Assembly: GCF_001632365.1 (NCBI RefSeq)
Contig: NW_024468541.1
Coordinates: 12,324 to 76,323 of the forward strand
Direction: 5' to 3'
Source of the DNA: Laetiporus sulphureus 93-53
Taxonomy: Eukaryota > Basidiomycota > Agaricomycetes > Polyporales > Laetiporaceae
DNA length: 64,000 nt
Shown in pieces: positions 44,833-57,340 of this stretch. How positions within the stretch are numbered: the stretch's first letter is position 1; each line of letters starts with the position of its first letter. The notes beneath the pieces are model-generated. The model was not told where the DNA came from. It saw nothing but the letters and a program-made list of their open reading frames with translations, and searched no databases. A program made the translations under genes and the position numbers.

Positions 44833-47503
44833 GATGAGGAGGGGGATGCCACTAATCAGCAGTTGTGGTTGATTCCTCGGCACAGATGAAGGAATCTGTA
44901 CTGAGGTTGGGCGAGGAGTGAAAACGACGAGGACTGCGACAACGAAGAGGGAAAAAGCGGGAACGGGCTCTATGCACCTGCAGAGACAGTTGATGAGCTA
45001 TCGAGGGACAGATCTCCCACGATGCTGTGCCAGCTACCGAGCAGCTAGAGCCTCAGGCTCCATCTGCATCAGAGCCGACCTGAAACTATTGGTGCATTCA
45101 GTAGTCCATTTTCTACCATCGTAAGTTGAGCGCCACAGACCTACTTGATATATGATGATCAACCTCGGAGGCGCCGTACACACGTGTTGCACTGGTCCCC
45201 GAGCTAGCGACAGCCAACTTAAATCATTACCAGACAACTGGACAGCTACATATCGTAGCACACACTTCGAGTTCCAGATGAGGGTGGCATGAGCCGGAAG
45301 TCCGCGGAGAGCACTAGTTACGAGTCACTGCAAAACCTACTAGTAGCAGAGGCTGTGACGTCAACAACAAAGATGCGCCGGGTGATCCGCGGATTGTGCG
45401 TTCAACCTTCGCCCCATGTATGCTGCCACGGTAACATTAACGAACAAAGAGCAATGATAGATCGCGAGCTTGGCTGAGCTGTGCATTTCATCATCCGCCC
45501 TCTCCGGGCTTCCACGTCCCTCGACCACGTTGAAGACTCCGAGCCGTTCTTGAAGCAGTGCGAAAGTTCTCGTAGAGTCACATGGCTAATTGTGAATTCG
45601 ATATCGCGAATCGGTGCAAATGTCTCCGGACCTTATTGACTTCGAAACGATAATTGGCATCTGTCAGCGCGCGTACGAGGAGTTGCAGGTGCTCAGCAGA
45701 GGGGAAGGTATCAAGATCGAAGGAATGCTAGGCGGAACATTGCGTCGCGTAGGTTACGTGCTTTCTGGTTGACCTATCGCTGTATGGCAGCAGCAAACCC
45801 ATAGCGGTATTATGCTGATGACTTAGTAATCGTTAGTGGCGCTGTGGCAGTGGCAAGGGATTTCAAGACAGGGGCCGACTCCCCCGATGCAGAACCACCC
45901 CAGTCGATCTTGACCTAGCACAAAGGAGATCTCGATGGCATGATGTGCCGACGACAGCCTGCAACAGGAAGATGACAGGAGTCAGAGTGCCTGGCGATGT
46001 TATATTCTTGTCTCGTATCGCTATCGAGGGCTATTCTCAGTCTTCCACCTTGAACATTAGGCCGATTTCTGAGCGTGATAGTACTTCTCACTGGCGTGGC
46101 GAATCCCAAGCAACTGCCGGAGGAGTATGTCATGCGATAGAACAGCGAGGCTCTGCTGAGCAACAGAACGATGCTGCGCTAGGTGACAGGGATTTCGAGG
46201 TTAACAGCATTCTGCGGATATCTCTGATACACGTGCTCACTGATAACACCAGTATTTCTGACATGGGAGGCGAATCGAGCGAAAGAACTGAGACTTCAGA
46301 TAAGCCGTTGAGCATCAGATTCCGTTTCGTCAATGATGATTGAGATTCACAATGTATTGTTGACGGTATGATACAGCTTCTGAAGTTAATATCCGCGTAG
46401 CCTATCGCATCGGGTATAGAGGTCTTGGATCAACGTCTAGCATTGTGACACGTAGAACCATCATTGGGAAGCCCCCCTATCACGCCGAGTGCCCGCCAAG
46501 TTCAAACGCTGTGAAGCAACTTCATCATACAAATAGGTTTCTGAGATCACGGAGGTAGAAACGGCCGAGCATGGACTTGTGACCAACGTTCGACAAGGAC
46601 ATTGAACCCGAATTACCGAACCTTGATTTGCCAGGCCTCATGGACAATGCCCAGCTATCAGATACGGCCCAGACCTGGAGAGATCCCCATTTGACCATGA
46701 TGAACGAGCTGGTACTCATCGAATGCGGCCTACGCAGGTAGACGAACATCATCCTGGAGCAACAGTGCATGCAATGTGTACATCACAGTTTGTTCGGAGA
46801 CGGCTGTCGAATGTTGGAGCTCGGAAACGGCACCGGCTTTTGCTTCCAGAGAAGTTAAAGGAAGTACACAGCCTGTATGCAAGGAGTAAAGTGAGTGGTC
46901 GCCATAAATGAAGACGTTCCATTGCTCAGTTCAAGTTAGGCGCTCGACCGTGCCTGGGATCTTCATGGGCGCTTGACAAGCGCTAAATGCTTCCGGCCGC
47001 TCAATCTCAGACTCAGTCGCACGGAAGGCTCCCGTCCTGTCACTGAGCGTGCCGACTCTACTCGACGAAGTTGAAACACTTCCTGCCGTCCCACCCAATG
47101 CCACAGGACGTATCATCTCCGACATTTATCGCATGCACTTCACTGTTCTGCTGTACGACTGCGGTAATGTCCATCCGGAGCTACGCCACGCCCAGTCTGC
47201 AACGTGATGACCGTGCTGCTCGGTCGTAGAACTTTGTGGTACCGCCTTTATCGGGCTTGGGTCGGTCCGAGATTGCCTGCTGCTTACTACCGTTCTGGAA
47301 ATCCCGAACGATATATATACCACATCAGAAGAATCAAATGAGAAGGTGCGCAGCTGACAACATCGTCGAAACGTTCCGGTCATCCAAGTTGCATCGAGAT
47401 CTTGGTTTTTCTGTAAGCTCTACGTATCTCTATTGCCCTTCGTGAATCTCACAGCGTCAATGCTGTCACCCAGTGTAACAATCGCGCACTTAACGTATCG
47501 CCA
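44833..47503. other. Mostly non-coding; a few protein-like open frames
   Basis: To about 45480 the sequence is the duplicated 5' flank of the DUF6533 gene. A 50-codon frame at 45620-45772 (M-S-P-D-L-I-D-F-E-T-I-I-G-I) and a 132-codon plus frame at 45945-46343 have protein-like composition but no recognised domain and no splice partners. Minus 46931-47125 likewise. I do not call genes here with confidence. Confidence 0.35.
45945..46343 (+). CDS. Possible terminal exon of an unrecognised gene
   Basis: An open frame of 132 codons ends in TGA at 46343, with a polar, Ser/Glu-rich C-terminus (S-S-E-R-T-E-T-S-D-K-P-L-S-I). It starts with an ATG, but the first residues look like chance sequence; an acceptor nearer 46100 may be the true beginning. 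No domain recognised and no neighbour to join. It could be a gene relic. Confidence 0.22.
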   Translation: MPTTACNRKMTGVRVPGDVIFLSRIAIEGYSQSSTLNIRPISERDSTSHWRGESQATAGGVCHAIEQRGSAEQQNDAALGDRDFEVNSILRISLIHVLTDNTSISDMGGESSERTETSDKPLSIRFRFVNDD

Positions 47504-48643
47504 ATGGAAAATTGTCCTGCTGAGATTTGGTCTCGGATATTCTTCTTGGCTTGTGCCGACGGCGGTCATACTGGGCGCTCGCTCTCGCACGTCTCGAGAT
47601 ATTTTCGCCAGACATCACAACTCGCCCAATTACATAGCATTGCCATCTCTGGGGTGGGCCAGCTGTACGAGTTCACCGAGATGTTATCCAGGAGGCCGTC
47701 CGAACTCTGCATGATACGGCATCTATTTGTTTCCAGTCAGGACATCCCGAGAAAGAGACCCTACGCTTATCCGGAGATACTTGCCTCACTTCCACAAGAG
47801 GAGCTTTCGAAACACCTCATCTATCATCTGTACCGCCCGGGCGACGAGGACCTTATCCAACAGCTGCTCAAGCGTGCCGGACACCGCCGGTCGTGGAACA
47901 AGGTCAGCATCCTCGCCGAACGCCGGGCGGCCTTCAGGATCGTGCTGCTGCGTCTGCTGCGGATAGTCGCGCCCACCCTGCAGACCCTCACACTCTACCT
48001 CGACACCTCCCACCAGCTCGTCCTCCAGGATGTGCAGTTCCCCTCACTAGTTGAGCTCACGCTGCACAGCAAGTTCCCCATCGCCACTGTCTTTGGTGGC
48101 CCTTCACGCTCTGTCCAGCCCATGCCGAAGCTCACGCGTCTGCATGTGGCTGGCGACCCTGACTGCTTCGAGGTGTTCCTCGGAAGCGTGCCTGCCCTCA
48201 CCCACCTGCGCCTGACCGGTGTCTCCTACCTAGCATCTCGCATCCAGAGCGCGGTCTGTGCTGCGATCAATGCGTTTTCAGCCGACTCCATACACGAGCA
48301 GAGTCCCGGTCAGGCCTCCTCAGATTCTGCAATCCAGCGACAATCCGGATCCGAGCTACCCCCTCTCAGTTGTGTCATGATTCATCCCTGCAGCGCCTTA
48401 CGCGGCTGGCAAGTGCAGAACAACGTAGTCTGCACGCTCCAGTCCATGACAAAGCGCAACGACAAACTCGTTTTACTGGGGATCGCTGAGTTCGATGCCC
48501 CATCTCATTACGACATCGCGCAAGCAAAGCAACATTGGCTGGAGAGGGTCGTGGGAGATGAAGGATGCTGGAGCACTACGATCACGCCGAAGAATGCTAG
48601 CGGCGAGCGGTGGAAGTTCGAGTATCGCCACTGGGTCGCATAG
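47504..48643 (+). CDS. F-box-like / leucine-rich protein, copy 1
   Basis: Intronless, 379 aa. The N-terminus CPAEIWSRIFFLACADGG, followed by S-L-S-H-V-S-R-Y-F-R, is the F-box-like pattern common in agaricomycetes: L-P-x-E-I-W-x-x-I-F, then the S-x-V-S-R motif. It would bind Skp1 and recruit substrates to an SCF ubiquitin ligase. The middle and C-terminal parts contain irregular leucine-rich repeats (L-Q-T-L-T-L-Y-L, L-V-E-L-T-L-H-S, L-T-R-L-H-V-A-G, L-T-H-L-R-L-T-G) as the presumed substrate surface. The ATG at 47504 matches the start of the paralogue at 54729-55874. The two lie about 6 kb apart in opposite orientation around an MFS gene. The substrate is unknown. Such genes are often lineage-specific and fast evolving. 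Confidence 0.82.
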   Translation: MENCPAEIWSRIFFLACADGGHTGRSLSHVSRYFRQTSQLAQLHSIAISGVGQLYEFTEMLSRRPSELCMIRHLFVSSQDIPRKRPYAYPEILASLPQEELSKHLIYHLYRPGDEDLIQQLLKRAGHRRSWNKVSILAERRAAFRIVLLRLLRIVAPTLQTLTLYLDTSHQLVLQDVQFPSLVELTLHSKFPIATVFGGPSRSVQPMPKLTRLHVAGDPDCFEVFLGSVPALTHLRLTGVSYLASRIQSAVCAAINAFSADSIHEQSPGQASSDSAIQRQSGSELPPLSCVMIHPCSALRGWQVQNNVVCTLQSMTKRNDKLVLLGIAEFDAPSHYDIAQAKQHWLERVVGDEGCWSTTITPKNASGERWKFEYRHWVA

Positions 48644-48751
48644 ATGACAAAATTACTACTGCGATGCCTGGTCAGTCATGATACGAGCATTGTTGTCTGC
48701 ACCGGCTGCTGTACCCTGCAGGCTGTCTTCAACATCGATGGCGTGCATTGT

Positions 48752-50407
48752 TCATAGCTCAACATGGTGCCGTATATCTCGATATCGTACAATACGTTGC
48801 CTAGATGTTGGAAGATTGTGGTACATATCCTCGTGATAACCTTTATCATTTTCAGAGAAGATGAGGCGCTTGATCCTTCGTCGATTGCGAGGAGAAATTG
48901 TTACATAACCTGCTACAATATACAATGAACTCAGGTTGGGTTCACCCAGAGCTATGATTCTCTTCTGATATATGAATGCTCGCACGGAGAACTGAAGGTC
49001 ATGCCTATCAGCAACTGGTAGGATAGGGCAAACTGCATCATCACTCACCAGAGAATATCGCCAGAGCGTACGAACCGTGTAATACGAAGTCTGTTTTCGC
49101 AATGTAGAAGACAGGGCAGGCCAAATTCTCAAGTGCGAGGCGTTTGGAGGAGTAGATTGTGCATGGCTTTGATCTCCGTGTTGTAAACTTTTTCTATTCT
49201 GGAGAAGCGCACTCGCAGCGAGAAACGGACCGGGATCAGTGAGATTTGTCGCATATCATACTGTCATTAAGGTCAGATGGACGTTCGTAACGGTGCGACT
49301 GCGGCGACTGTGATAGCATCGTCAATCAAAAAGCTGTGCAAGATCTCTAATGTGAGGGCTTTGTGAATGAGATCTCGTAAGGCGGTAGCCTGAGCGACGA
49401 GATGATGTTGTACTGGAGAATGGACCTAGTTAGTGGACGCAAATGAATGTCATGAAGAGGCATATGAAACGTACGATTCAATGATCCCTTTCTTTGTCAA
49501 AGAAGTCCATCGGTTAAATGATTCCTAAATAGCGTAGACTGCGACGCTTTGCTGACAGCATCTCAGACTACCTGTGTTTAGGTAACAGCTCAAGACGACA
49601 GGGTTGGGCAGCTTGCAATCCCGAAACATTATCCAAATCTACTTTTCAATTGGAGAGGAGAAGAATATGACGAACAGATTTGAATATATGAATACTATCC
49701 TGTCTGGTGCTATGTATGCGCGCGGGCATTAAACACGCCAGAGTGGATGGTTATCGAAGTCGAGTGGGACCAGGCACGCAGCTGTTGAGGTGCAAACTTA
49801 TGAGATTGGGGCACGAACTCGCATGCGGCCCATTAGCTCCGCCCATTCCAAACACCTGCAAGGATGAGGTTTTTGCTGTCAGATCGAGGTAGCGAGCCAA
49901 TATTTTGGCATGAACGTACATGCACTCACAGTCTAGCTCCAAAGGGCTATGTTGAGAGCATTCGTCATCTTCTGTCGGCTTCAACCATAGTTCGAATGTT
50001 GAGAAGTCGGCTTCCCGATCATTGAATCAGCCGATATGTCGGAGAACGTGCGTCATACATTTCGAAAGACCGAAGTGAGATCCGAAAGGCGATAGCAACC
50101 AGGAGCCGTGGACCTGCCTTAAGCCATGCGTTCGCACCTCCATCTAGATTAGACAATGTGCACCGTCCAAGGTCGTGTCGCCGATTCACTGTCTTGATGA
50201 GCGAGGTCCCAACGTCGAAACCTTCAAAGGACCCAGAACATTGCGATTTGAACAGAGAAATAGACGTTCTCGTCCTGATTGTGCGCAGAAAGACCAGAAT
50301 TGAAGCGAATCAGGAGATAAGGTCTCTGATGTGAGGAATCTGAAAGTTTGAACAGTCGGCGAATAAGAAAACACGAAATCTGCAGCTGTTGTCCGACGGC
50401 CTTTCAC
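48752..50407 (-). CDS. Possible unrecognised multi-exon gene or relic
   Basis: Three minus-strand stretches look protein-coding: about 50230-50030 (F-D-V-G-T-S-L-I-K-T-V-N-R-R, then G-P-R-L-L-V-A-I-A-F-R-I-S-L), about 49860-49990, and 49132-48752 (S-Y-Y-T-V-R-T-L-W-R-Y-S-L, then S-S-L-Y-I-V-A-G-Y-V). A stop interrupts the first stretch near 50025, and I could not find a consistent chain of introns. Either the splice sites were missed or the gene is decayed. No family recognised. Confidence 0.28.
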
Positions 50408-50959
50408 GAACTCGGCTCCAAGGTAGGCATGCTAGAAAAGAAGGCTCTCGCGCTGCACGGAAAACCACGTACGACTGCCGTGCATCACGAACCGGTATAA
50501 ATACTTGAGGACGTCAAGTACGTCCGAGTTGCTAATTGAGCGTTAAGAGATTCGTGCCCGGCAATTCAAGGCATGGTAGAAAGGCCGCGCTGGTAACAAT
50601 GGGCTGGCGAGAGAGCTTTTACTAACTGAAGGCTGTATATGGCTGCTGAGATGAAATGATATCAAGGATATGGGAGGCTATGCAAGTCGAAGTTCGAGAG
50701 TGATAAGCGCTCGCGGTTTGCTCGGTGCCACCACCACCGTCGTCGTCGTCGATATCGTCTACGATCAATTCTGCACTCTACCCGTTCACGATCACAAGAC
50801 CGGTAGAGTCTACTGCCTAGGCCTATTGCATACCCGCGAAAGTGCTAGCTTCCTGTTCGGGTTCTGAGCAGTACCGTCTTGACTGCGTTCGTCCTCGAAA
50901 TCAACTTCTTTCGAACTGCCTGGTATCACACAGTTGGCCTCTGGAACACCATAAGCAGG

Positions 50960-53900
50960 ATGGCACCCGGAAGGACATTTGGGACTGAGGGGCCTGTGGT
51001 AGACGTGAGCGATCAGCCACCAGGTCGGCTGGGTGATTCGCAGCAAGCTCGTCGCATCTCGGGACGCGTCTCCTTCTCCGATACTGTTCATCGACCAAGT
51101 TTCTTTGCTCGGAGAAGAAGCGCAGTGGATGAAGAGGCAAGTGGAGGCCCCACAGCTCAGGAACGGCCTGCTATCCCGAGCGCTCTACAACCAGGAGAGG
51201 CATATAGTACTCCACTACCCGTTCTGTCCATGGTTGTCTTGTCAATTGTGAGATGGCTGATTCTACCATTACCCATCCTTCACGAGCTTAATCGCCTTGC
51301 AGACTATGCTTGGCGAATTTTTATCTGCCAATGTCTCCGCCCCTTTCATATTATTCATGGTGCAAGGTGCGCATCTCGGGTGCACAGTATCCGAACCTTC
51401 TCAGTAAGAGTGACATCGATCAGGTTTCGGCCAATTCCCCGACGAAGCTCGTGCAGGATACTGGACAGGCATCTTGGGTAAGTACTTCGCGTCCTGTGTG
51501 CATCATCCGACCATCGTTGATAACACCATGCGCTGTCCGTCCCTACATCAGTGTCAATGTTCTTCCTCACTCAATTCCTTACATCGCTTCTCTGGGTACG
51601 CATCCACCGTCGTGCATTGCGAATCACTCTCTGAGTAACCGGCTGATGCCCGAATTTTTGACAGGCGACGGTGGCGGCGAAGCATGGGCAGCGTATCGTG
51701 TTGTTCATCTCGCTCCTCGGGAGCGCCATAACATGCTCACTCTTCGGAACATGTACATCCATCGAAGAAGCTATTGCCGTGCGATTGATGCAGGGTATAT
51801 TCGCCGGTGCGATCGGCGTCGCGCGTGGGTGCGTGACGTTGATTACCGACCAGAGCAACGAAGGGAGGGCATATGCGATTCTTGGGTGAGTGCGACACGT
51901 TCATTCTTCACGGAGCTCACCTGACTGCGGCGTAGCTTCTGCTGGGGATTTGGAGGTGTTGCTGGTGCCATCGTCGGTGGGACTTGTGAGTGACTGGTAA
52001 ACACCGTGCCTCTGTCGGAGAGTAGCTAATGCAAGTCGTAGTCGAATCGCCCGCAAGAAAGTGGCCATCTGCCTTTAATGATATTCCCTTGTTTGTAACG
52101 TATCCATACCTGTTGCCCTGTCTCGTAGCATCGTCGATCACATTCATAGGCAGGCCCACTATCGTTCTTCATAAGGATCTCGCTGATCCCACTGCTACTC
52201 AGGCTCTGTCCTGTGTCTCTTTCTAGGCCCAGACTGCGGCCCACGCGAAGGTGCCATCCATTTGCCGCAGGAGAAGATTGACACCATACCCGAAGAAGAC
52301 ACCGTGCCCACAACTCCGCTTTTCGAAGAGAGCGAATCACACAGCCTGTACGGAACGCTTAGACGAAAGCTGTCAGGCAGACTCTCAGGCTACTTCTCAT
52401 CTCGTGCGTCTGTTGCCGATGGTCCTTCGTCGCCTCCACAAGAACAGCCGTTGCCCTTGTCGTCGACACCATCTCGAAGCGATCTCAACAAAGCGCGAAC
52501 GATATCCCAAATGAGTCGCGCGAACAGTTCCGCGTACGGGTACAGCGGTTCGTACAGGAATCGTCTCTCGAGCGCCTACGGCGCCACGCCACGCGCGAGC
52601 ATGGCTCTATCGATTCGCCGGAGGCGAAGCAGCGCTGCGGATGGTCATCAGTCATCGATGGGCACTGCAACGGGCAACTTCGCGCAACGTCTCTTGATGG
52701 CGAACGAGAACGCTGTGACGAACATTGCCGACCTGTGGGTTGCTGCAGCAATGAACGCCGATAATGAGGAAGCGTTCGAAGATGATGGCGAATTTGATAC
52801 AGAAGCGGAGGCTATCGACGAGGAGGCGGTGAGCGGGGAGGCTGGGGAAGCTGGAGAACTGGAGGAGGACGTGTTCGGCTCCCGGGCTGCCACACCGACT
52901 TTGCGGGACAATCGGTTCTCGCGTCCAGAATCATACACGAGCGTGTGGTCTCAGGCCAAGCGGCCTTCGTTCTCCGCGGGTACCTCTACCGGCAGACGAC
53001 CCGCTCCCATCGGCTCCCCTCGCCGTTTGTCACAAACCGGCCGCTTGTCCTTTGCGCGTCAGCGTTCCTCCATGCTTTCACCTTCTCTTGGGGGCGAGGA
53101 ACCCCAGACGCCGATGCTGCATCGCCGGACGTCTTCTTTCATTCCACCGATTTTTTCACATGTGGGCGTGCGCACGCCTCCCGCAGTCCTCGAAGCGCAG
53201 CAGCTGCTATCACAGCTCGATGAACAGGCCGGCGGCGACTCGTTAGCCCCGATTGTGGAGGGCCGCCCTGCAGTACAGACAGATAACGAGGTTGTGGATT
53301 CGGAGAAGGAGCCTTCCTTGATCAAGCTGCTGCCGAATATGATCATCATCCAATACGGCTTACTGGCGCTTCACGCTACGACACACGATCAAGTGTTCTA
53401 TCTGTATCTTGTCTCGTCGGTGTCTACTACTCGGGTCTGCGTTATGGTCACTGATTCACACGTTCTCCCAATTTCAGCAAGTACCCTCTAGGAGGATTGA
53501 ACCTCAACGCGGGACACTTCTCCCAATTGAGTGAGCGCTATCCTACTTTCGCCGCCTGTCTTGAGTGCTGATGAGAGGATTGTAGTTGCGTTGATGTGCC
53601 TCGCGCAGATTGCCTACCAGTTCTACTTGTATCCGTATGTGTCTTTTTCTGACTTGTCCAATATGCTGGCGCTGAGTACGTGTCTGGTTCTGCAGCAATA
53701 TCGGGTTAGTTGTAACTGGTGTTTTCTACCTTTGCTTCACTGATCATTCATGTCCATTTTAGGCCGCCTCGAGGTAGATTCTCCCACTTGGCTATGTTCC
53801 GCCTTGGATCCCTATTGTTCATCCCGTCGTACCTATCCGTAATCCTGTATCGACCGCTTGCTAGTGCAAGCACGGACGGGAACCCTATCCTCATGGCCGG

Positions 53901-54408
53901 TAATGCCATTTCCGTTTTCATCCGTCCTGTATCACGCTAATGAGTCCATTGCCTGGTGCAGTTCTTGCCCTCAGCACGTAAGTATCAGTCTGGTCAATCA
54001 TATGTTGCGAGATGTTCTGACCAGCATGACAGCGCAGTGAGATTCTGTGGGAGTACGTTCAGTTACACTGCAGTCTCCGTCCTCCTGAATTACAGTGAGT
54101 CGTTTCCGAGCACGTTATGCAAAACATGATCTAATGCGTTTGCAGTGTCCCCACCTCACACCATCGGAATTGCCAATGGCATAGCGCAGAGTATTGTCAG
54201 CCTTGCACGGTTCTTCGGGCCGATTCTAGGTGGCATCGTGAGTGAAGGCTCGTTCTATTGGGTCACTCGTTCTTTAATTGACGTGTTTTCATACTTCCAG
54301 TTGTGGTCCATGAGTGTCGAGAATGGACCGACCGGCTATGCTCTTGGATTCTTCGCATGCGCAGGTGCATGCGCTCTCGCTATCTCTCATAGTTTCTTCA
54401 TACGCTGA
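50960..54408 (+). CDS. Major facilitator superfamily transporter with a very long central loop
   Basis: Multi-span transporter of the drug:H+ antiporter-like branch of the MFS, in the plasma or vacuolar membrane. The start at 50960 gives a 96-codon, Ser/Arg-rich cytosolic N-terminus. Exons then encode a TM1-like L-G-E-F-L-S-A-N-V-S-A-P-F-I-L-F, the loop D-E-A-R-A-G-Y-W-T-G-I-L-G, TM segments with A-A-K-H-G-Q-R, R-L-M-Q-G-I-F-A-G-A-I-G-V, and F-G-G-V-A-G-A-I-V-G-G. After G-P-D-C-G-P-R-E-G a single exon (52227 to about 53412) encodes roughly 350 residues of Ser/Pro/Glu-rich loop before I-K-L-L-P-N-M. The C-terminal half includes I-G-I-A-N-G-I-A-Q-S and A-R-F-F-G-P-I-L-G-G, ending at 54408. About 830 aa. 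One intron, near 52150, seems to use a GC donor. Substrate unknown; it could export a metabolite or toxicant. Confidence 0.88.
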
Positions 54409-54728
54409 GTTGGGTCGCAATTTGCTTCGCGTTCACTTGTAATGCGCGATTCATCCTCCTTCATGACGCCGAGCAAAGCGACATCCTCTCCCTCTCCCAT
54501 CAGAGCTTCTCGATAAACCTTTCCATAGAGATACCCTGTCTCGTATCTTTCTTTCTCGCCTGCACGTACCGTAATTGACGGAAGGACTATGAAACACCTC
54601 TGTAATGTAGCATCGCTGTGTGTAGAAGTTTCGTTAGTCCGACATATAAAATATACTGGTTTATAAGGTCTGCTGCAGCCCACATGATCGCACTCCTTCA
54701 CATTGCAAGCTGATTCCCAACATATGGT

Positions 54729-55874
54729 TCACACCATATGAAGACGGCGAGAAACCATCTCTTTCCGTGTTTTCGCACCCATTGAACCAACTTCCCAACA
54801 TCCATCGTATCCCGCGATCCTGTCTAACCACTCTTCCTTGGCTTTCTGAATCCCGTAACTGAACCACGTCTCATCCTCCGTTCCTCGTGATGGCCTAATA
54901 AACCCCACTGCTTGGACCCACTTGCTCTCGTGGAAAGGCTTCAGCAGCACAAACTTCTCGTTCGTGCGGGCTATTTTCTCAAAGCTTGACACAGTGCTGC
55001 TGCACGCGAGCCCTCCTCGAGAAAGGTTGTTGAGACGCATTATAACTCGATCGAGGGGTGGAAACCCTGCTGTCGTTTCCTGCGGTTCCGTAGAAATTGA
55101 CGAAGGTTTGATCGAAGCAAATATCGCATCGCGTGTCCGAAAGGGAAGGTGGGTGATACCGGTGAATTGCAGATGAGTCAAGGACGGCACGCGTCCCAGG
55201 AACAGATCGGAGCAGTCGGTGTCGCCGAGGATACGTAAATGCGTCAACGAAGGCAATGTGCGGACCTGCGACGAGATGCCGTTAAAATTGGTTCTAACGG
55301 ACAGCCCACTGTGCAGGGTGAGCTCGGCTAGTACTGGTAAATCAACGTTTTGCAGGACTAGCTGGTGATACGTGCCACAGTAAAGCGTGAAAGACTTTAG
55401 ATGGGGAGCAACGATTTTCAGGAGATGCAGAAGAACGCGACTAAAGGCAGATCTACGTTCGCCAATGAGCCGAGATTTCTCGATGGTTTGGAGATATCCA
55501 GCGCGTTCGAGCACATCTTTGATGTAATGTTCATTGTCAGAATCGTGTAGGTCGTGAACAAGGTGGTCGACCAACTCCCAAAGTGAAAAGGATTTGAGAC
55601 TTTCCGTGTCGACGTAGGGCCTCTTCCTGGGGAGGTCCTGGCTAGAAATGAACAGATGCAGCACGATCTGCAGTTCTCGTGGCCTGCTCTGCAGCACGTT
55701 GAGGAACTCGTACATCTGGCCAACACCTGAAAGAGATATGCTCTGCAGTTGGATGGGCCGCGATGTTTGATGGAAGTATCTCGAAACCTGCGAGAGTGAT
55801 TGGCCTGTGTAACCACCATCTGTGCATGCCAGAGAGAATATACGAGCCCAAATCTCTGCAGGACAATCCTCCAT
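54729..55874 (-). CDS. F-box-like / leucine-rich protein, copy 2
   Basis: Intronless, 381 aa, clear paralogue of 47504-48643 over the whole length. It has the same F-box-like start (CPAEIWARIFSLACTDGG, then S-L-S-Q-V-S-R-Y-F-H), the same R-K-R-P-Y segment, and leucine-rich repeats (L-K-S-F-T-L-Y-C, L-A-E-L-T-L-H-S, L-T-H-L-R-I-L-G, L-T-H-L-Q-F-T-G). The C-terminal 100 residues differ most, as expected if that part sees different substrates. The ATG at 55874 aligns with that of copy 1. Predicted Skp1-binding substrate adaptor of an SCF ligase. It converges on the MFS gene, with about 320 bp between their stops. Confidence 0.82.
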   Translation of the reverse strand: MEDCPAEIWARIFSLACTDGGYTGQSLSQVSRYFHQTSRPIQLQSISLSGVGQMYEFLNVLQSRPRELQIVLHLFISSQDLPRKRPYVDTESLKSFSLWELVDHLVHDLHDSDNEHYIKDVLERAGYLQTIEKSRLIGERRSAFSRVLLHLLKIVAPHLKSFTLYCGTYHQLVLQNVDLPVLAELTLHSGLSVRTNFNGISSQVRTLPSLTHLRILGDTDCSDLFLGRVPSLTHLQFTGITHLPFRTRDAIFASIKPSSISTEPQETTAGFPPLDRVIMRLNNLSRGGLACSSTVSSFEKIARTNEKFVLLKPFHESKWVQAVGFIRPSRGTEDETWFSYGIQKAKEEWLDRIAGYDGCWEVGSMGAKTRKEMVSRRLHMV

Positions 55875-57340
55875 TGCGGCTTCGGATTAGGTGTGCCGGA
55901 TAGAACTGTACAAACCATTCGTTGATTACGCTGACTGTCTATCCTAGTGTTATATATGTTCAAACTCACTGAAAAGCTGTCAGAGCTGTCAGGACGGTGA
56001 CTCTCTCTACTATCGCCAGGGCCAGTGACTGATAGGCGGTTTGACCGCCACGAAGCCGCGCGCAGACTGCCATGCCACTCGGGCGCTTACAACTCCCAAT
56101 TCGACTCGGAGCTGCTACTAGCGCCGAGAGTAGTTCGGACATAGTCGCAGACTCGAATAGTATGAGCTGTATGCATCAAGCCGTAACGTTGAAGGTGCGG
56201 GATATAGATAGTGATTTTTGCTCGTGACACTCCCTAATGATGGATGAGCTTGCAATTTGCGACTCAAAAAGGGAACCTGGTCCGTACCGAACCTCGATGT
56301 CTACCGCTCTCCAGCAACGATCGGAAAGAATTCTGTTGAGTATCGGTTAGCGGCAACCTGCGCTATCGGAACGGATAGACTCAAGACAGCTTTCAGGAGA
56401 CTCAGATGCCTGTAGTATTTATGCTAAATGAAGATGTGAGCAGCATTATTGAACCACAATGACTAGTAGGACCGTCAACACGCTCAGTTAGATGAGACTC
56501 ATGTGTTGTGGTATCGAGTCACAGAGTGTAACAATGGTGAGGTGTGATCATGAGCGCACCGTAATTGAATATTCCAACTTGACGAGTTCTCAACATGATC
56601 CAGGTTCTTCCTCAAACCTGTTCAACCGGTCTCTCTTGGCTTCCGCAACCCGTGTTGCGAGGTCGGACGACATCTCCCCCCTGCGTCTCCGGGTTCATCG
56701 GACAAGAAGCCTTCGACGTGAACTCGCATATTTGGTACGGCCTGATAGGCGCCAAAGAAGCTGTGCTCCAGCGTGGCTGCTTGCGCGCTTTGCGTTTTTT
56801 TTTTCCTGGATGCATCCGTGTCCTCCTTTCAACAACGACGAAATCTACTGAGCTTAGCTATAGGCGTCCGTCAAACTCACAAGATGTTTTTTCTGGATTG
56901 CAGTAGCTGCACTTATGGTCCTTGTTCTGTGCGTGTCGGGGGCCAAGTCACAAGTCACAACAAAAATACTACCATTCGAGCAGTCGAGCTTGCCGAAGAG
57001 TTTTAACTGTCAGCGGGCAAGATTTTCCATTTCATGCTTCTACCTCTGCTTTATCGCGTTCCACACCTCGCGTTTCATCTGTTTTCTGGTTGCTCACTGG
57101 ACTCTGCTTTACGTGTGCCAACTAAATCATGGATAGCTCTCGTGCGTTTCACGCTAACCTGGATCACTCGAACGATGCGTGCATAACGGAGAAATTATTC
57201 TTACTGTGTGTTGGACTGGCTTATGATCTTTGCGAGGCCGCTCTGTGGCCGACGAACTCTCTTCTCTGGGTATATTGCTGCGATCACGGCCACATCATCG
57301 AGCGCTCCTGCAGAGTACGGATACATTTCCCTGGATTGGC

